A stretch of 5,357 nucleotides of DNA from DATDRQ01 sp035291645 (lineage in GTDB: Bacteria > Chloroflexota > Anaerolineae > Anaerolineales > UBA4823). This document shows, one piece after another, positions 5,014 to 5,357 of the stretch. Positions within the stretch are counted from its first letter, which is position 1. The number at the start of each line of letters is the position of its first letter. A program made the position numbers and the translations under genes. The notes below the pieces were generated by a model. It saw only the letters and a program-made list of their open reading frames with translations, searched no databases and was not told the origin of the DNA. The stretch covers positions 1 to 5,357 of the forward strand of contig DATDRQ010000010.1 in assembly GCA_035291645.1 (NCBI GenBank), written 5' to 3'.

Positions 5014-5357
5014 AAAGAGCGCCGGTTGGTCGCCCTCCGGGATGGGCAGCTCCAGGTGTTCATAAGCCCGGCGGGTCGCCAGGCGGCCCTGCGAGGTGCG
5101 TTCCAGGAAGCCCAGTTGCAGCAGGTACGGCTCGACCACATCCATGATCGTGTCGGCCTCCTCGCTGATCGAGGCCGCGATCGTGCTAAGCCCCACCGGT
5201 CCGCCGCGGTATTTCTCGATCACCGTGCGCAACACCCGCCGGTCCATGTCGTCCAACCCCAGGTTATCCACATTTAACAGCTCCAGGGCCTGGTCGGCGA
5301 TCAGCCGGGTGATCACGCCGTCGGAGCGCACCTGGGCGTAATCGCGCACCCGGCGCA
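5011..5357 (-). CDS. ruvB: Holliday junction branch migration ATPase RuvB, C-terminal part (5' end beyond window)
   Basis: The last 114 residues of RuvB, the hexameric AAA+ motor that with RuvA drives branch migration of Holliday junctions in recombinational repair. The frame is open to the window edge. It starts at the RRVRDYAQV block at the end of the small ATPase domain and continues through the complete winged-helix DNA-binding domain: ALELLNVDNLGLDDMDRRVL, then YRGGPVGLSTIAASISEE, then DVVEPYLLQLGFLERT and GRLATRRAYEHL. These are classic RuvB blocks. The Walker A and B motifs and most of the arginine-finger region lie outside the window. The internal GTG at 5347-5349 is not a start, because conserved sequence continues before it. 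After the conserved domain comes a short tail ending in GDQPALF. The gene is probably the upstream member of the operon with DUF2905 and queA. Confidence 0.96.
   Translation of the reverse strand, partial: RRVRDYAQVRSDGVITRLIADQALELLNVDNLGLDDMDRRVLRTVIEKYRGGPVGLSTIAASISEEADTIMDVVEPYLLQLGFLERTSQGRLATRRAYEHLELPIPEGDQPALF

Overview
The window is a GC-rich bacterial chromosome segment packed with ordinary housekeeping genes. Seven protein-coding genes cover nearly all of it. Two lie on the plus strand on the left and five on the minus strand on the right, and the two groups converge at about 1524-1559. I see no tRNA, rRNA, CRISPR array, transposase, phage gene or attachment site. The taxon cannot be fixed from sequence alone. 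A DUF2905 gene between ruvB and queA, a family 5 uracil-DNA glycosylase and a GC-rich genome with non-ATG starts would suit a Chloroflexota (Anaerolineae-like) or other deep-branching bacterium. That is a low-confidence inference.

Left part (2-1523, plus): the 3' part of a histidine-phosphatase-superfamily gene, then, after a 4-base gap, a complete ketopantoate-reductase-family (PanE/ApbA-like) oxidoreductase. The spacing implies one operon.

Right part (5355 down to 1560, minus), in order of transcription: the C-terminal winged-helix end of ruvB; a small two-helix membrane protein of the DUF2905 family; queA for queuosine tRNA modification; a family 5 (UdgB-type) Fe-S uracil-DNA glycosylase; and a pyrimidine-nucleoside phosphorylase. 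Gaps are about 70, 43, 19 and 54 bases, so one long transcript is plausible. A consensus TATAAT upstream of the phosphorylase may give it a second promoter. The functions are Holliday-junction branch migration, tRNA wobble modification, uracil excision and pyrimidine salvage, which is nucleic-acid upkeep in a loose sense rather than one pathway.

I found no convincing undescribed system. The points most worth a look are five 8-bp tandem repeat units that run into the ruvB stop codon, a clamp-motif-like QPALF tail on RuvB, a queA gene whose only possible start is TTG, and departures from the family signature in the phosphorylase. No gene-free stretch exceeds about 75 bases.
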